A stretch of 24,003 bases of DNA from the NCBI GenBank assembly GCA_040880005.1, contig JBBDJG010000019.1:1-24003 (forward strand), written 5' to 3'. The translations under genes were made by a program, and so were the position numbers. The notes beneath the pieces are model-generated. The model had not been told where the DNA came from. It was given only the letters and a program-made list of their open reading frames with translations, and did not search any database. This document shows positions 14,164 through 22,187 of the stretch, in pieces. This stretch comes from JBBDJG01 sp040880005 (lineage in GTDB: Bacteria; Actinomycetota; Thermoleophilia; Solirubrobacterales; JBBDJG01). How positions within the stretch are numbered: the first letter of the stretch is position 1; every line of letters starts with the position of its first letter.

Positions 14164-14235
14164 GCCTCGCGAGGTGCCGCATGATCCGATCGGGCAGAAT
14201 CTGTGCCCGCCCACGACCCTAGGAGCTGAGATCCG

Positions 14236-16071
14236 TTGAGCGAAGCAGCAGGAACAGCAGCCACCCGAGCGGACGTGCCGACCAAGCATCGCAAGCTGGT
14301 GGCCTGGGTCGAGGAGGCCGCGGCACTCACCGAAGCGGAATCGATCCACTGGTGCGACGGATCCGCCGAGGAGTACGAGCGCCTATGCCAGCAGCTCGTA
14401 GATGCGGGCACGTTCGAGAAGCTCTCTGACGCCAAGCGCCCCAACTCGTACCTCGCACGCTCGGACCCCGGTGACGTTGCGCGGGTGGAAGACCGCACGT
14501 TCATCTGCTGCCGGGACGAGGCCGACGCGGGCCCGACCAACAATTGGCGCGAGCCGAACGAGATGCGTGAAACCTTGACCGGCTTGTTCCGTGGCTCGAT
14601 GCACGGGCGCACGATGTACGTCGTACCGTTCTCGATGGGCCCGCTGGGATCGCCGATCGCGCACATCGGCATCCAACTCACGGACTCGGCCTATGTCGCG
14701 GTCAACATGCGAATCATGACCCGTATGGGGTCAAAGCCGCTCGAACTGCTCGGCGACGACGGCGGGTTCGTTCCCTGCCTGCACTCGGTCGGCTATCCGC
14801 TCGCGGATGGCCGCGAGGATGTCGTCTGGCCGTGCGACGAGCACAACAAATGGATCGTGCACTTTCCAGAGTCCCGCGAGATCTGGTCGTATGGCTCCGG
14901 CTACGGGGGAAACGCACTGCTGGGCAAGAAGTGCTTCGCGCTTCGGATCGCGTCTGTCATGGCGCACGACGAGGGTTGGATGGCCGAGCACATGCTGATT
15001 CTCAAGCTGACGTCGCCGGAAGGCGTGACGAAGTACGTGACGGGAGCATTCCCTTCCGCATGTGGCAAGACCAACCTCGCGATGCTGATCCCCACGCTGC
15101 CGGGCTGGAAGGTGGAGACGGTTGGCGACGACATCGCGTGGATGAAGTTCGCGCCGGACGGGCGTCTGCATGCGATCAACCCCGAGGCCGGGTTCTTCGG
15201 CGTCGCGCCGGGAACAGGTGAGGACACGAATCCGAACGCCATGGCCACGATTCGCGACGACTCGATTTTCACGAACTGCGCCAAGACCGATGACGGCGAC
15301 GTGTGGTGGGAGGGGATGACCAAGGATCCGCCCGCTCATCTGGTCGACTGGCACGGCAACGACTGGACGCCCGACTCGGAGAAGCCGGCCGCGCATCCCA
15401 ACGCTCGCTTCACGGCCCCTGCTTCCCGCTGCCCATCGATGGCTCCGGAATGGGAGGACCCGGCCGGAGTTCCGATCGACGCGATCCTGTTCGGCGGGCG
15501 CCGTTCGACGGTGGTCCCGCTGGTCAACGAGGCGTTCGACTGGCAGCACGGGACCTTCCTGGGCTCGATCATGTCGTCGGAGACAACGGCTGCGGCGGCC
15601 GGGCAGGTCGGCAAGCTGCGCCACGATCCCTTCGCGATGCTGCCCTTCTGCGGCTTCAACATGGGTGACTACTTCGCACACTGGCTGCAGATCGGGGAAC
15701 GGGCGGACGAGGCTAAGTTGCCCAAGATCTTCAACGTCAACTGGTTCCGCAAGGACGCCGAGGGCAGGTTCCTTTGGCCTGGCTTCGGCGATAACAGCCG
15801 CGTGCTCGAGTGGGTCTTTCGGCGGTGCGAGGGCTCGGCGGAGGCGATCGACACGCCGATCGGCCGCGTGCCCGCACCGGGTGCGATCAATACCGACGGA
15901 CTCGACCTGAGCGAGCAGGACATCGCAGCGCTGCTGAACGTGGACGTCGAGGAGTGGAAGTTCGAGCTACCCGCGATCCACCAGCACATGGCGCGCTTCG
16001 GTGCCCACCTGCCCGAGCAGCTACACGATCAGTTGCGCGAGCTCGAGGAGCGCCTCGGCAACTCGTCCTGA
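14236..16071 (+). CDS. pckG: phosphoenolpyruvate carboxykinase (GTP)
   Basis: The enzyme converts oxaloacetate and GTP to PEP, CO2 and GDP. Its 611 residues are typical for the GTP class. Visible motifs include RTMYVVPFSMGPLGSP, the SYGSGYGGNALLGKKC substrate region, the kinase loop GAFPSACGKTNLAML (about 270-284) with the reactive-site cysteine, GDDIAWMKF, NPEAGFFGVAPGT, and FGGRRSTVVPLVNEAFDW. The TTG start is supported by AGGAG (14221-14225) 10 nt upstream. It follows the MaoC gene by 72 bp and would draw the malate/oxaloacetate made by the pathway into gluconeogenesis. Its 3' end faces a Cys-rich gene across an 11-bp gap. Confidence 0.97.
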   Translation: MSEAAGTAATRADVPTKHRKLVAWVEEAAALTEAESIHWCDGSAEEYERLCQQLVDAGTFEKLSDAKRPNSYLARSDPGDVARVEDRTFICCRDEADAGPTNNWREPNEMRETLTGLFRGSMHGRTMYVVPFSMGPLGSPIAHIGIQLTDSAYVAVNMRIMTRMGSKPLELLGDDGGFVPCLHSVGYPLADGREDVVWPCDEHNKWIVHFPESREIWSYGSGYGGNALLGKKCFALRIASVMAHDEGWMAEHMLILKLTSPEGVTKYVTGAFPSACGKTNLAMLIPTLPGWKVETVGDDIAWMKFAPDGRLHAINPEAGFFGVAPGTGEDTNPNAMATIRDDSIFTNCAKTDDGDVWWEGMTKDPPAHLVDWHGNDWTPDSEKPAAHPNARFTAPASRCPSMAPEWEDPAGVPIDAILFGGRRSTVVPLVNEAFDWQHGTFLGSIMSSETTAAAAGQVGKLRHDPFAMLPFCGFNMGDYFAHWLQIGERADEAKLPKIFNVNWFRKDAEGRFLWPGFGDNSRVLEWVFRRCEGSAEAIDTPIGRVPAPGAINTDGLDLSEQDIAALLNVDVEEWKFELPAIHQHMARFGAHLPEQLHDQLRELEERLGNSS

Positions 16072-16082
16072 CGCCTGCCGCG

Positions 16083-16691
16083 TCAGTGAGCTTCGTCGGA
16101 CTTGGCCGCCGGGGGCCTGCTCTCCTCGGCGAGCGAGGCAATGGTCAGCGATCCTCGCGCTGCCGCCTCGAGCACCTCGTTGGCCTCTTCCGCCGAGCGT
16201 GCGTAAAGCTCGACGAGCATGTGGACGGTGATCTTGTCTTCGTCGTGCTTGTGGAACCGCACGTGGGTGAAGAACTCACGTGTTCCTCCGTCGCCGAACG
16301 ATCCATAGGTCAGCGAGTCGGCCGCATCGGGACCTGAGCACACCTCGACCTGCTCTTGGTCGATCGTCACGGTGCAGGACGCGACCCACGGAGTTCCCGT
16401 GACCATTCGCTCCCAGCGGTCCTCGACCGGCTCGATGCGACCGTCCGCGAACGTCAGGTGTGGTTGGTCGTGCATGCAGTCCATGCATTGCACGACGGCC
16501 TCCTGCATCTCGTCGCCGCGCTCGACCGGCGCCCCGGTGGAAGGGTCGATCTTCAATATCGCGTCGTAGTGGATCTGGGCCTCGAGGTTCTGCGACCAGC
16601 AGCGGTAGCAGCGCAACCAGGGCCGGCCGTTGCCTGAACCGCTCGACGGCTGGCGGTCGCGTGGGTTGTCCGGTTCGGGATAGACGGCCAT
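16083..16691 (-). CDS. unknown protein with an N-terminal CxxC/CxxC zinc-ribbon-like part
   Basis: This 202-residue protein is not recognised. Near the N-terminus, Cys28-x2-Cys31 (RCYRCWS) and Cys69-x2-Cys72 (QCMDCMHD), with His74 next to it, could hold a zinc ion. The middle and end look like an alpha/beta domain (WVASCTVTIDQEQVEVC, FFTHVRFHKHDEDKITVHMLVELYARSAEEANEVLEAA) and the tail is polar. No signal peptide or membrane segment is seen. A TAGAAT box lies 12 nt upstream. It is 38 bp downstream of moaA on the same strand, so a link to molybdenum-cofactor enzymes is possible but nothing in the sequence proves it. Confidence 0.75.
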   Translation of the reverse strand: MAVYPEPDNPRDRQPSSGSGNGRPWLRCYRCWSQNLEAQIHYDAILKIDPSTGAPVERGDEMQEAVVQCMDCMHDQPHLTFADGRIEPVEDRWERMVTGTPWVASCTVTIDQEQVEVCSGPDAADSLTYGSFGDGGTREFFTHVRFHKHDEDKITVHMLVELYARSAEEANEVLEAAARGSLTIASLAEESRPPAAKSDEAH

Positions 16692-16703
16692 CTGTACTCG
16701 ACG

Positions 16704-16709
16704 ATTCTA
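16704..16709 (-). promoter_or_regulatory. candidate -10 box TAGAAT for the Cys-rich gene
   Basis: TAGAAT on the minus strand is a 4/6 match to TATAAT, differing at the third and fourth positions. It lies 12 nt before ATG 16691 in the 38-bp gap after moaA, and a short-leader promoter is plausible. Confidence 0.35.
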
Positions 16710-16729
16710 GGCGAGTGGCCCAGCGGCCA

Positions 16730-17734
16730 CTAACCGCCGATCTGGCTCATCGTCCGCGCCGGCTGGCGGAATCCCGGCTCCGCCACGCGATGCTTGAGTT
16801 CCTTGCGCCAGACGGCGTCTCTGATCAGCTGTTCGAGCTGCGCGTCGGACTGCCCCGCACGCAGCGGATCGCGCAGGTCGGTCTCGTGCATGCTGAACAG
16901 GCATGTGCGCAGTGCGCCCTCGGCGGTCAGCCGGATCCGGTTGCAGTCAGAGCAGAAGGGCTCCGACACGGGGTTGACGAAGCCGATCTCGCCGCGGCCG
17001 TCGGCGAACCTGTACACCTGGGCCGTGGCGTGAGGCTCTTGTTCGCCGGGCTCCAGCGGGTAGACGGGCTCGATCATCGCTCTGATTTCGGCCCCGGTCA
17101 GCACCCGATCTTCCGACCACGAGTGGTCCGCGTCGAGCGGCATGAACTCGATGAACCGGACCTGGTAGGGCTTGCGGCGTGCCAGCTCGGCAAAGGGGAT
17201 TACCTCTTCCTCGGTGAAGTCCCTCATCGCTACGCAATTGACCTTGATCGGGTTGATCTGGGGGAAGCGCTCGAGGGTCGCAAGCCCGTCAAGCACCTGC
17301 GGTAGGGAGTCGCGCCTGGTGATCTGGAAGAAGCGATCGCGGGCGAGCGAATCGAGCGAAACGTTGATGCGCCGCAACCCTGCCGCTGCCAGCTCGCCGG
17401 TCATGCTGCCCAGCAGGTAGCCGTTCGTCGTCAGGGACAGGTCGCCAACCTCGTCAACAGCGGAGAGCATTGCGATCAGCTTGGGAATCTCGCGGCGCAC
17501 GAGCGGCTCGCCGCCAGTGACTCGGACGCTGTCGATGCCCATGGCGGCAAACAGTCTCACGAGGCGCTCGATCTCCTCAAAGGTGAGGATCTGGTCTCGA
17601 TCCAACCAGGGAAGACCCTCGGCGGGCATGCAGTACTGGCAGCGGAAGTTGCATCTGTCGGTGACCGACACGCGCAAGTCTGTGATCGCGCGGCCGTGGC
17701 CGTCGCGCAGCGGTTCCAATTGCGCGTGCGTCAT
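16730..17734 (-). CDS. moaA: GTP 3',8-cyclase MoaA
   Basis: This radical SAM enzyme starts molybdenum cofactor synthesis from GTP. It has 334 residues. The first [4Fe-4S] motif is Cys28-x3-Cys32-x2-Cys35 (CNFRCQYC). The SAM-binding GGEPLVR follows, then LTTNGYLL, RINVSLDSL, RFIEFMPLD, the second-cluster motif FCSDCNRIRLTAEGALRTC, and the conserved C-terminal Gly-Gly (SQIGG). MoaC and other cofactor genes are not in the window. The start is 9 bp after the LLM oxidoreductase stop. A TAGACT box (17741-17746, minus strand) overlaps that stop codon and ends 6 nt before the ATG, so moaA might also be made from its own leaderless transcript. Confidence 0.96.
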   Translation of the reverse strand: MTHAQLEPLRDGHGRAITDLRVSVTDRCNFRCQYCMPAEGLPWLDRDQILTFEEIERLVRLFAAMGIDSVRVTGGEPLVRREIPKLIAMLSAVDEVGDLSLTTNGYLLGSMTGELAAAGLRRINVSLDSLARDRFFQITRRDSLPQVLDGLATLERFPQINPIKVNCVAMRDFTEEEVIPFAELARRKPYQVRFIEFMPLDADHSWSEDRVLTGAEIRAMIEPVYPLEPGEQEPHATAQVYRFADGRGEIGFVNPVSEPFCSDCNRIRLTAEGALRTCLFSMHETDLRDPLRAGQSDAQLEQLIRDAVWRKELKHRVAEPGFRQPARTMSQIGG

Positions 17735-17740
17735 TGGCCG

Positions 17741-17746
17741 AGTCTA
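17741..17746 (-). promoter_or_regulatory. candidate -10 box TAGACT overlapping the LLM gene stop
   Basis: The TAG stop codon of the LLM gene is the first half of TAGACT, which ends 6 nt before the moaA ATG. This fits the leaderless pattern, but chance is quite possible since TAG is forced by the stop. Confidence 0.25.
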
Positions 17747-18730
17747 GTGGGCCGAGCGGGAGGGAGCGGCGGCCTCCAGCGTGGCGGCGAAGTCGGTCCG
17801 GGCGACCGGTCCGATGCAGGGCGAGGTCGCTCCCGCGTCTGCGTAGCGCCGCACCCCGGCCCGCACCTGGTCGGGTGAGCCGATCGCCGTCAGGTCTTCG
17901 AGGAAGCGGTCGGAGATGCCGGTGATCGCCTGCTGGGGACCGCCCGATTTCATCCCCTCGTCGAAGGAGGCAATGTCCTGCGAGAAACCCGAGCGTTCGA
18001 TCATGGCGCGATAGAAGGGGAGACTCCAGTAGGTGATCAGGTCTTGGCGCATGGTCGCGAAGGCAGCCTCGCGATCGTCGGTGAGCGCCGCCGGCACTGC
18101 CGCGACGATGTCGAATCCATCCAGCGAGCGACCGGCCTTCTCGCGTCCCGCGGCTACCTCCGGGACGACCACGTCGCGAACGTAGTCGGGGTTGCACAAC
18201 CACAGCATCACGCCGTCGGCCAGCTCGCCGGCGAGTCGAAGCATCTTCGGCGACAGCGCCGCGACGTAGATCGGCAGGTCCTTACGTGGCTCGAAGCCCA
18301 TGAAGTGGAACCCTGAGCTGAAGATCTCACCTGGGGGAGGGTCCTCACCGCGCAGGCAGGCTCGCACGATGCCGACGTATTCGCGCATCGCGCGCAGCGG
18401 ACGCTCGAGCTTCGTTCCGTACCAGCCCTCGACGGTCACCTGGTGCGAGACGCCCAGCCCCAGCACCATCCTGCCGCTTGAGTACTCGTCGATCGTTGCC
18501 GCCTGTTGGGCGGTCGCGACCGGAGTGCGTGAGTAGATCGGCAGCACGCCGGTGCCCAGCTTGATCCGCTCGGTCGCGGCTGCGTAGGCCATCAGCACCG
18601 TGAGCGAGTCGCGCGCGGCGATGTGCGTGACGTAGGCGGACTCGTAACCGAGCTGCTCGGCGGCCTTCACCCGCTCGACCGCCTGGTCGAGAGACCTGCC
18701 GACGGATATGAATGTCCCGGGTCCGGCCAT
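17744..18730 (-). CDS. LLM-class (F420-dependent type) oxidoreductase
   Basis: This 328-residue TIM-barrel protein of the bacterial luciferase-like superfamily shows VERVKAAEQLGYESAYVTH near the N-terminus, then TERIKLGTGVLPIYSRTPVATAQQAATIDEYSSGRMVLGLGVSH, the most characteristic stretch of F420-dependent members, and YVAALSPKMLRLAGELADGVMLW. Such enzymes move hydride between F420 and an alcohol, aldehyde or other small substrate; a few use FMN. The substrate is unknown. It lies 53 bp after the CoA mutase and directly before moaA, so the three genes may share a transcript. A TAGGGT box (18742-18747, minus strand) lies 11 nt upstream. Confidence 0.9.
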   Translation of the reverse strand: MAGPGTFISVGRSLDQAVERVKAAEQLGYESAYVTHIAARDSLTVLMAYAAATERIKLGTGVLPIYSRTPVATAQQAATIDEYSSGRMVLGLGVSHQVTVEGWYGTKLERPLRAMREYVGIVRACLRGEDPPPGEIFSSGFHFMGFEPRKDLPIYVAALSPKMLRLAGELADGVMLWLCNPDYVRDVVVPEVAAGREKAGRSLDGFDIVAAVPAALTDDREAAFATMRQDLITYWSLPFYRAMIERSGFSQDIASFDEGMKSGGPQQAITGISDRFLEDLTAIGSPDQVRAGVRRYADAGATSPCIGPVARTDFAATLEAAAPSRSAH

Positions 18731-18783
18731 CGTGGCTGCGGACCCTATCGCGGGAGGTTCGGCAGCATCACCGCGAAGGGAAG

Positions 18784-20532
18784 TCAGATGGCGGCAAGCG
18801 CCTTGTACTCGCCGAAGACTTCCTTCATCGCGCCGCAGATCTCGCCGAGCGTGGCGTACGAGTGCACGGCCTCGATGATCACGGGCATCAGGTTGTCCTC
18901 GCTCTGGGCGGCCGCGCTCAGCGCTGCCAGCGCCTTCTCGACGGCGGCGTGGTCGCGCTCGCCGCGAAGCTTGTCGAGCTTCGTGCGCTGGATCTCGGCC
19001 AACGTCGAATCGACCTTGAAGTACTCGGGCTGGCGCTCCTCCTCGTCGCGGTACTTGTTCACACCGACGACGACGCGCTCACCGGAGCCCAGGTCCTGCT
19101 CCCACTTGTACGCCTCATCAAGAATTGCTTTTTGGTAGTAGCCGGACTCAACCGCTTCGACCGCTCCGCCCATCTCTTCGATCTTGTCCATCTCCTCGAC
19201 TGCGCGCCGCTCCAGCTCGTTCGTGAGCCATTCGACGTAGTAGGAGCCGGCGACCGGGTCGATCGTGTCGGTGACGCCGATCTCTTCCGCGACGATCTGC
19301 TGGGTTCGCACGGCGATCTTCTGCGCCTTCTCGGTCGGTATCGCGAGCGCTTCGTCGTAACACGACAGAGCCATCGACTGGACTCCGCCCAGCGCGGCGG
19401 CGAGTGCCTGGATCGCGGCGCGCACGATGTTGTTCTCGGGCTGCTGCGCCGTCAGCGTCGAGCCGCCCGTCTGCGTATGTGTGCGCAGCATCATGGAGCG
19501 CGGGTCCTTTGCGCCAAAGCGCTCCTTCATGATCTTCGCCCACAGGCGGCGCAGCGCCCGGTACTTGGCGATCTCTTCGAAGAAGTTGATGTGCGTGTTG
19601 AAGATCCACGACAGGCGGGGCGCGAAGCTATCGACATCGATGCCGCGCTGCTGAACGGCCTCCACGTAGGCGATCGCGTTCGCAAAGCTGAACGCGATCT
19701 CCTGCACGGCGGTCGATCCCGCCTCGCGCATGTGGTAACCCGACAGTGAGATCGCGTTGAAGCGCGGCGCGTCGGTAGCGCACCAGGCAATCAGGTCGGC
19801 CGCCAGTCGTAGCGACGGCTTCGGCGGGTAGATGAAGGTGCCGCGCGCCACGTACTCCTTCAAGACGTCGTTCTGGGCGGTGCCCGACACCGACTCGCGC
19901 GCCGCACCCTGCTTGTCGGCGACCGCGACGTACATCGCCACCAAAACCGGGGCGGGGGCGTTGATCGTCATCGAGGTCGTGACCTTGTCGAGTGGGATGC
20001 CGTCGAACACCGTCTCCATGTCGGCCAGCGAGTCGATCGCGACCCCGACCTGGCCAACCTCCCCGGCGGCACGCTCGTCGTCGGAGTCGAGCCCCATCTG
20101 CGTGGGGAGGTCGAAGGCCGTCGAGAGCCCGGTCTGCCCCTGCTCGAGCAGGAACTTGAAGCGCTCGTTGGTGGCCTCGGGCGTTCCGAAGCCGGCGTAC
20201 TGGCGGATCGTCCAGTGGCGGCCGCGGTACATGGTCGGTTGGATGCCGCGGGTGAAGGGGGACTCCCCCGGGAAGCCGAGGTCGCGCTCGTAGTCGAGGC
20301 CGGCGACGTGCTCGGGCGTATAGATGCGATCGGTGGGAAGGCCCGACAGCGTCTCGAAATGATCGCGGCGCTCGCCGGACTTCTCGAGCGAGTTGGCGAG
20401 CGGCCCTTCCTCCCATCGCCTGCGCGCGTCACGCAAGCGGGCAAGCTCCTGTTCCCTGGAGCGGATCAGCGCGTCCAACTCCTTCTTGCCGTTGCCGAGG
20501 GCGCTGTTGCCCGGTCTCTCGCTGTCCGCCAT
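18784..20532 (-). CDS. ethylmalonyl-/methylmalonyl-CoA mutase large subunit without B12 domain
   Basis: The 582-residue protein carries only the TIM-barrel substrate domain of the CoA mutases: YTPEHVAGLDYERDLGFPGESPFTRG, QPTMYRGRHWTIRQYAGFGTPEATNERF, GLSTAFDLPTQMGLDSDD, HTQTGGSTLTAQQPENNIVR. Tyr102, Arg230 (YVARGTF) and His267 (SGYHMREAG) align with the methylmalonyl-CoA mutase residues that hold the substrate carboxylate. Isobutyryl- and hydroxyisobutyryl-CoA mutases differ at these sites, so a dicarboxylic acyl-CoA is expected. The cobalamin-binding domain is absent and must be a separate small subunit elsewhere. GAAAGG precedes the ATG by 6 nt and a GATAAT -10-like box lies at 20567-20572. 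Ccr nearby suggests ethylmalonyl-CoA, while propionyl-CoA from Mcl would also need a methylmalonyl-CoA mutase. Confidence 0.92.
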   Translation of the reverse strand: MADSERPGNSALGNGKKELDALIRSREQELARLRDARRRWEEGPLANSLEKSGERRDHFETLSGLPTDRIYTPEHVAGLDYERDLGFPGESPFTRGIQPTMYRGRHWTIRQYAGFGTPEATNERFKFLLEQGQTGLSTAFDLPTQMGLDSDDERAAGEVGQVGVAIDSLADMETVFDGIPLDKVTTSMTINAPAPVLVAMYVAVADKQGAARESVSGTAQNDVLKEYVARGTFIYPPKPSLRLAADLIAWCATDAPRFNAISLSGYHMREAGSTAVQEIAFSFANAIAYVEAVQQRGIDVDSFAPRLSWIFNTHINFFEEIAKYRALRRLWAKIMKERFGAKDPRSMMLRTHTQTGGSTLTAQQPENNIVRAAIQALAAALGGVQSMALSCYDEALAIPTEKAQKIAVRTQQIVAEEIGVTDTIDPVAGSYYVEWLTNELERRAVEEMDKIEEMGGAVEAVESGYYQKAILDEAYKWEQDLGSGERVVVGVNKYRDEEERQPEYFKVDSTLAEIQRTKLDKLRGERDHAAVEKALAALSAAAQSEDNLMPVIIEAVHSYATLGEICGAMKEVFGEYKALAAI

Positions 20533-20590
20533 GCTGTGCCTTTCGTTGCGGCCCTGCCTGTCCTGGATTATCGCCGATCCGGCGGGCCAT

Positions 20591-20596
20591 TACCTT
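20591..20596 (+). promoter_or_regulatory. candidate -10 box TACCTT for the MBL gene
   Basis: TACCTT ends 8 nt before ATG 20605 in the 72-bp divergent gap with the mutase gene. A short CAGGG sequence sits too close to the ATG to be a normal Shine-Dalgarno. Confidence 0.35.
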
Positions 20597-20604
20597 TCCA
20601 GGGC

Positions 20605-21504
20605 ATGCCAATGGCCGATTCGCCCCTGCCCAACCTGATCGACACGCTGCATCGCGGTCGCGCGCGCGCGATCGGCTGCTGGGACCTGGGTGGCTTGCTG
20701 GTCGATCCAGGACCCGAGCCGTGCATGCATACCGTGCTCTCGGCCGTGAGCGAGCCGCCACGGGCGCTGCTGCTCACGCACATCCACCTGGATCACGCCG
20801 GGGCGGCCGGTGCGCTGGCGCGGCACTTCCCCGAGCTGACCGTGTACGTGCATCGGAACGGTGCCGAGCATTTGGCCGACCCGTCGAAGCTGATCGCCAG
20901 CGCCACGCGGCTGTACGGCGACGAGATGCAGGAGCTGTGGGGAGAGATCGTCCCCGTCCCGGCAGAGCGGATTGTCGCGCTGGAGGGCGGGGAGAGCATC
21001 GAAGTGGCCGGCCGAGCCCTCGACGTGATCTACGCGCCCGGGCACGCCTCACACCACGTCGTCTATCTCGATCGCCGCGACGGCATTGCGTACGTCGGCG
21101 ACGTGGCGGGGGTCCGCATCCCACCCTGTGATTTTGTGATGGCGCCGACCGTGCCACCCGAGTTGGACCTGGAGCTTTGGCGCGAGTCGATCGAGCTGGT
21201 GCGCGCGAAGCGCCCGGCGAGGCTCGCGCTTACGCACTTTGGCGCCGCCGAAGACGTGTCCGCGCAACTCGACGGAGCGCTCGCTGCCTTGCAGCGCCAG
21301 GGTGAGGTTGCCCGCAGCCTGCTGGAGTCGGGCTTGGGCTCGGAAAGCGCAGGGGAGAGGTTTGCAGCCGAGCTGGAGAAGCGCATCCGGGCCGAGTCCG
21401 ACAGTGAGACGGCCGCGACGGCTCTTCAGGTCTCTTCGCCACACGTGATGTGGCTGGGCCTGGAGCGCTACTGGGGCAAGCGAGCTGCGGAGTCGCGGAC
21501 CTGA
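20605..21504 (+). CDS. metallo-beta-lactamase-fold hydrolase
   Basis: This 299-residue MBL-fold protein has the zinc motif His59-x-His61-x-Asp63-His64 (LLTHIHLDHAG), later metal ligands in APGHASHH and YVGDVAGVRIPP, and a final histidine in ALTHFG. After the MBL core comes a helical tail (QLDGALAALQRQGEVARSLLESGL) as found in the group that includes RNase Z-unlike, glyoxalase II-like hydrolases. The likely substrate is a thioester or ester, but it cannot be named. ATG 20605 is chosen over upstream in-frame codons because those fall inside the divergent mutase gene; ATG 20611 is also possible. The clpS gene begins 1 nt after the stop. Confidence 0.88.
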   Translation: MPMADSPLPNLIDTLHRGRARAIGCWDLGGLLVDPGPEPCMHTVLSAVSEPPRALLLTHIHLDHAGAAGALARHFPELTVYVHRNGAEHLADPSKLIASATRLYGDEMQELWGEIVPVPAERIVALEGGESIEVAGRALDVIYAPGHASHHVVYLDRRDGIAYVGDVAGVRIPPCDFVMAPTVPPELDLELWRESIELVRAKRPARLALTHFGAAEDVSAQLDGALAALQRQGEVARSLLESGLGSESAGERFAAELEKRIRAESDSETAATALQVSSPHVMWLGLERYWGKRAAESRT

Positions 21505-21505
21505 C

Positions 21506-21808
21506 ATGAGCACCGAGACGATCGAGCGACCCAAGCAGAAACCGCGCGTTGCGGGGCCGGGCGGCGGCAGCGGCGGCGCGTGGCGCGTGATCGTGCTCAA
21601 CGACAACCACAACACGTTCGATCACGTCGCTACCACGCTTGCGCGCGTCGTCCCCGGCGTGTCGATCGATCGCGGCTACGCGTTCGCGGACCGCATCCAC
21701 CGAAGCGGCCAGGCGATCGTCTGGACGGGGCAGCGCGAGCCGGCCGAGCTTTACTGGGAGCAGCTCAGCGGCGCCGGGCTGACGATGGCGCCGTTGGAGC
21801 GGGGCTAG
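21506..21808 (+). CDS. clpS: ATP-dependent Clp protease adaptor ClpS
   Basis: ClpS delivers proteins with destabilising N-terminal residues to the Clp unfoldase. The 100-residue protein has the disordered N-terminal tail (to about residue 24, Gly-rich) and the core WRVIVLNDNHNTFDHVATTL, with Asn32-Asp33 that bind the substrate amino group, and DRIHRSGQAIVW with His65. The NTFDHV version of the first helix is typical of the non-proteobacterial ClpS type. It is translated right after the MBL hydrolase (1-nt gap), so the two are probably one operon. No clpA or clpC is in the window. Confidence 0.92.
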   Translation: MSTETIERPKQKPRVAGPGGGSGGAWRVIVLNDNHNTFDHVATTLARVVPGVSIDRGYAFADRIHRSGQAIVWTGQREPAELYWEQLSGAGLTMAPLERG

Positions 21809-21840
21809 AGAGCACCGGCTGGGGCTGCAAGGCCCGCCCG

Positions 21841-22185
21841 TCAGCCCCGCTCGAGCACGGCCCCCCAGTGGGGGAACAGCGGCAGCGCGTGCAGGCCGCC
21901 GATCTCTTGGCGGATGCGCTGCATCCCCTGGGAGAACCACCACTGCTCGAAGTCCTTCTTGCTCTCCCACCAAGAAATGTGGGTGAAGCGCTCGGGGTCC
22001 TCCTCCGAGCGGGAAAACGTGTAGCTCCTGGCACCGTAGTCGAGCACCGTCGGCACGGCCGGAAGGTAGGCGAGCGCGAAACGCTCGGCGCGGAACGGCG
22101 CCGACTTGAACTCGAGCGTCGCGACCTGAAGCAGCGCCGCCTGCTTGCCGTCGCTGCCCGCGATACCGCTCGTCTGCGCTTCCAT
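21841..22185 (-). CDS. small dimeric alpha/beta-barrel protein, unknown function
   Basis: This 114-residue protein has the size and pattern of ABM-like (antibiotic biosynthesis monooxygenase/EthD) dimeric barrels: AALLQVATLEF, AYLPAVPTVLDYGARSYTFSRSEEDPERFTHISWWESKKDFEQWWFSQGMQRIRQEI, and a final LPLFPHWGAVLERG strand. Aromatic residues in SWWESKKDFEQWW are typical of these folds. No catalytic residues can be named. It starts 2 nt after the ccr stop (TAGCGATG), so it is co-translated with ccr. It may act on or sense a related small molecule, or be an accessory of Ccr. Confidence 0.75.
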   Translation of the reverse strand: MEAQTSGIAGSDGKQAALLQVATLEFKSAPFRAERFALAYLPAVPTVLDYGARSYTFSRSEEDPERFTHISWWESKKDFEQWWFSQGMQRIRQEIGGLHALPLFPHWGAVLERG

Positions 22186-22187
22186 CG

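Noticed and set aside
14731..15681. 316-codon minus-strand frame opposite pckG
   Set aside because: It is antisense to the PEP carboxykinase active-site region; no independent support.
21862..21874. CCCCC-AGT-GGGGG hairpin as a terminator between clpS and the barrel gene
   Set aside because: It lies inside the coding end of the barrel gene, has only 5-bp arms and no T-run on either strand.
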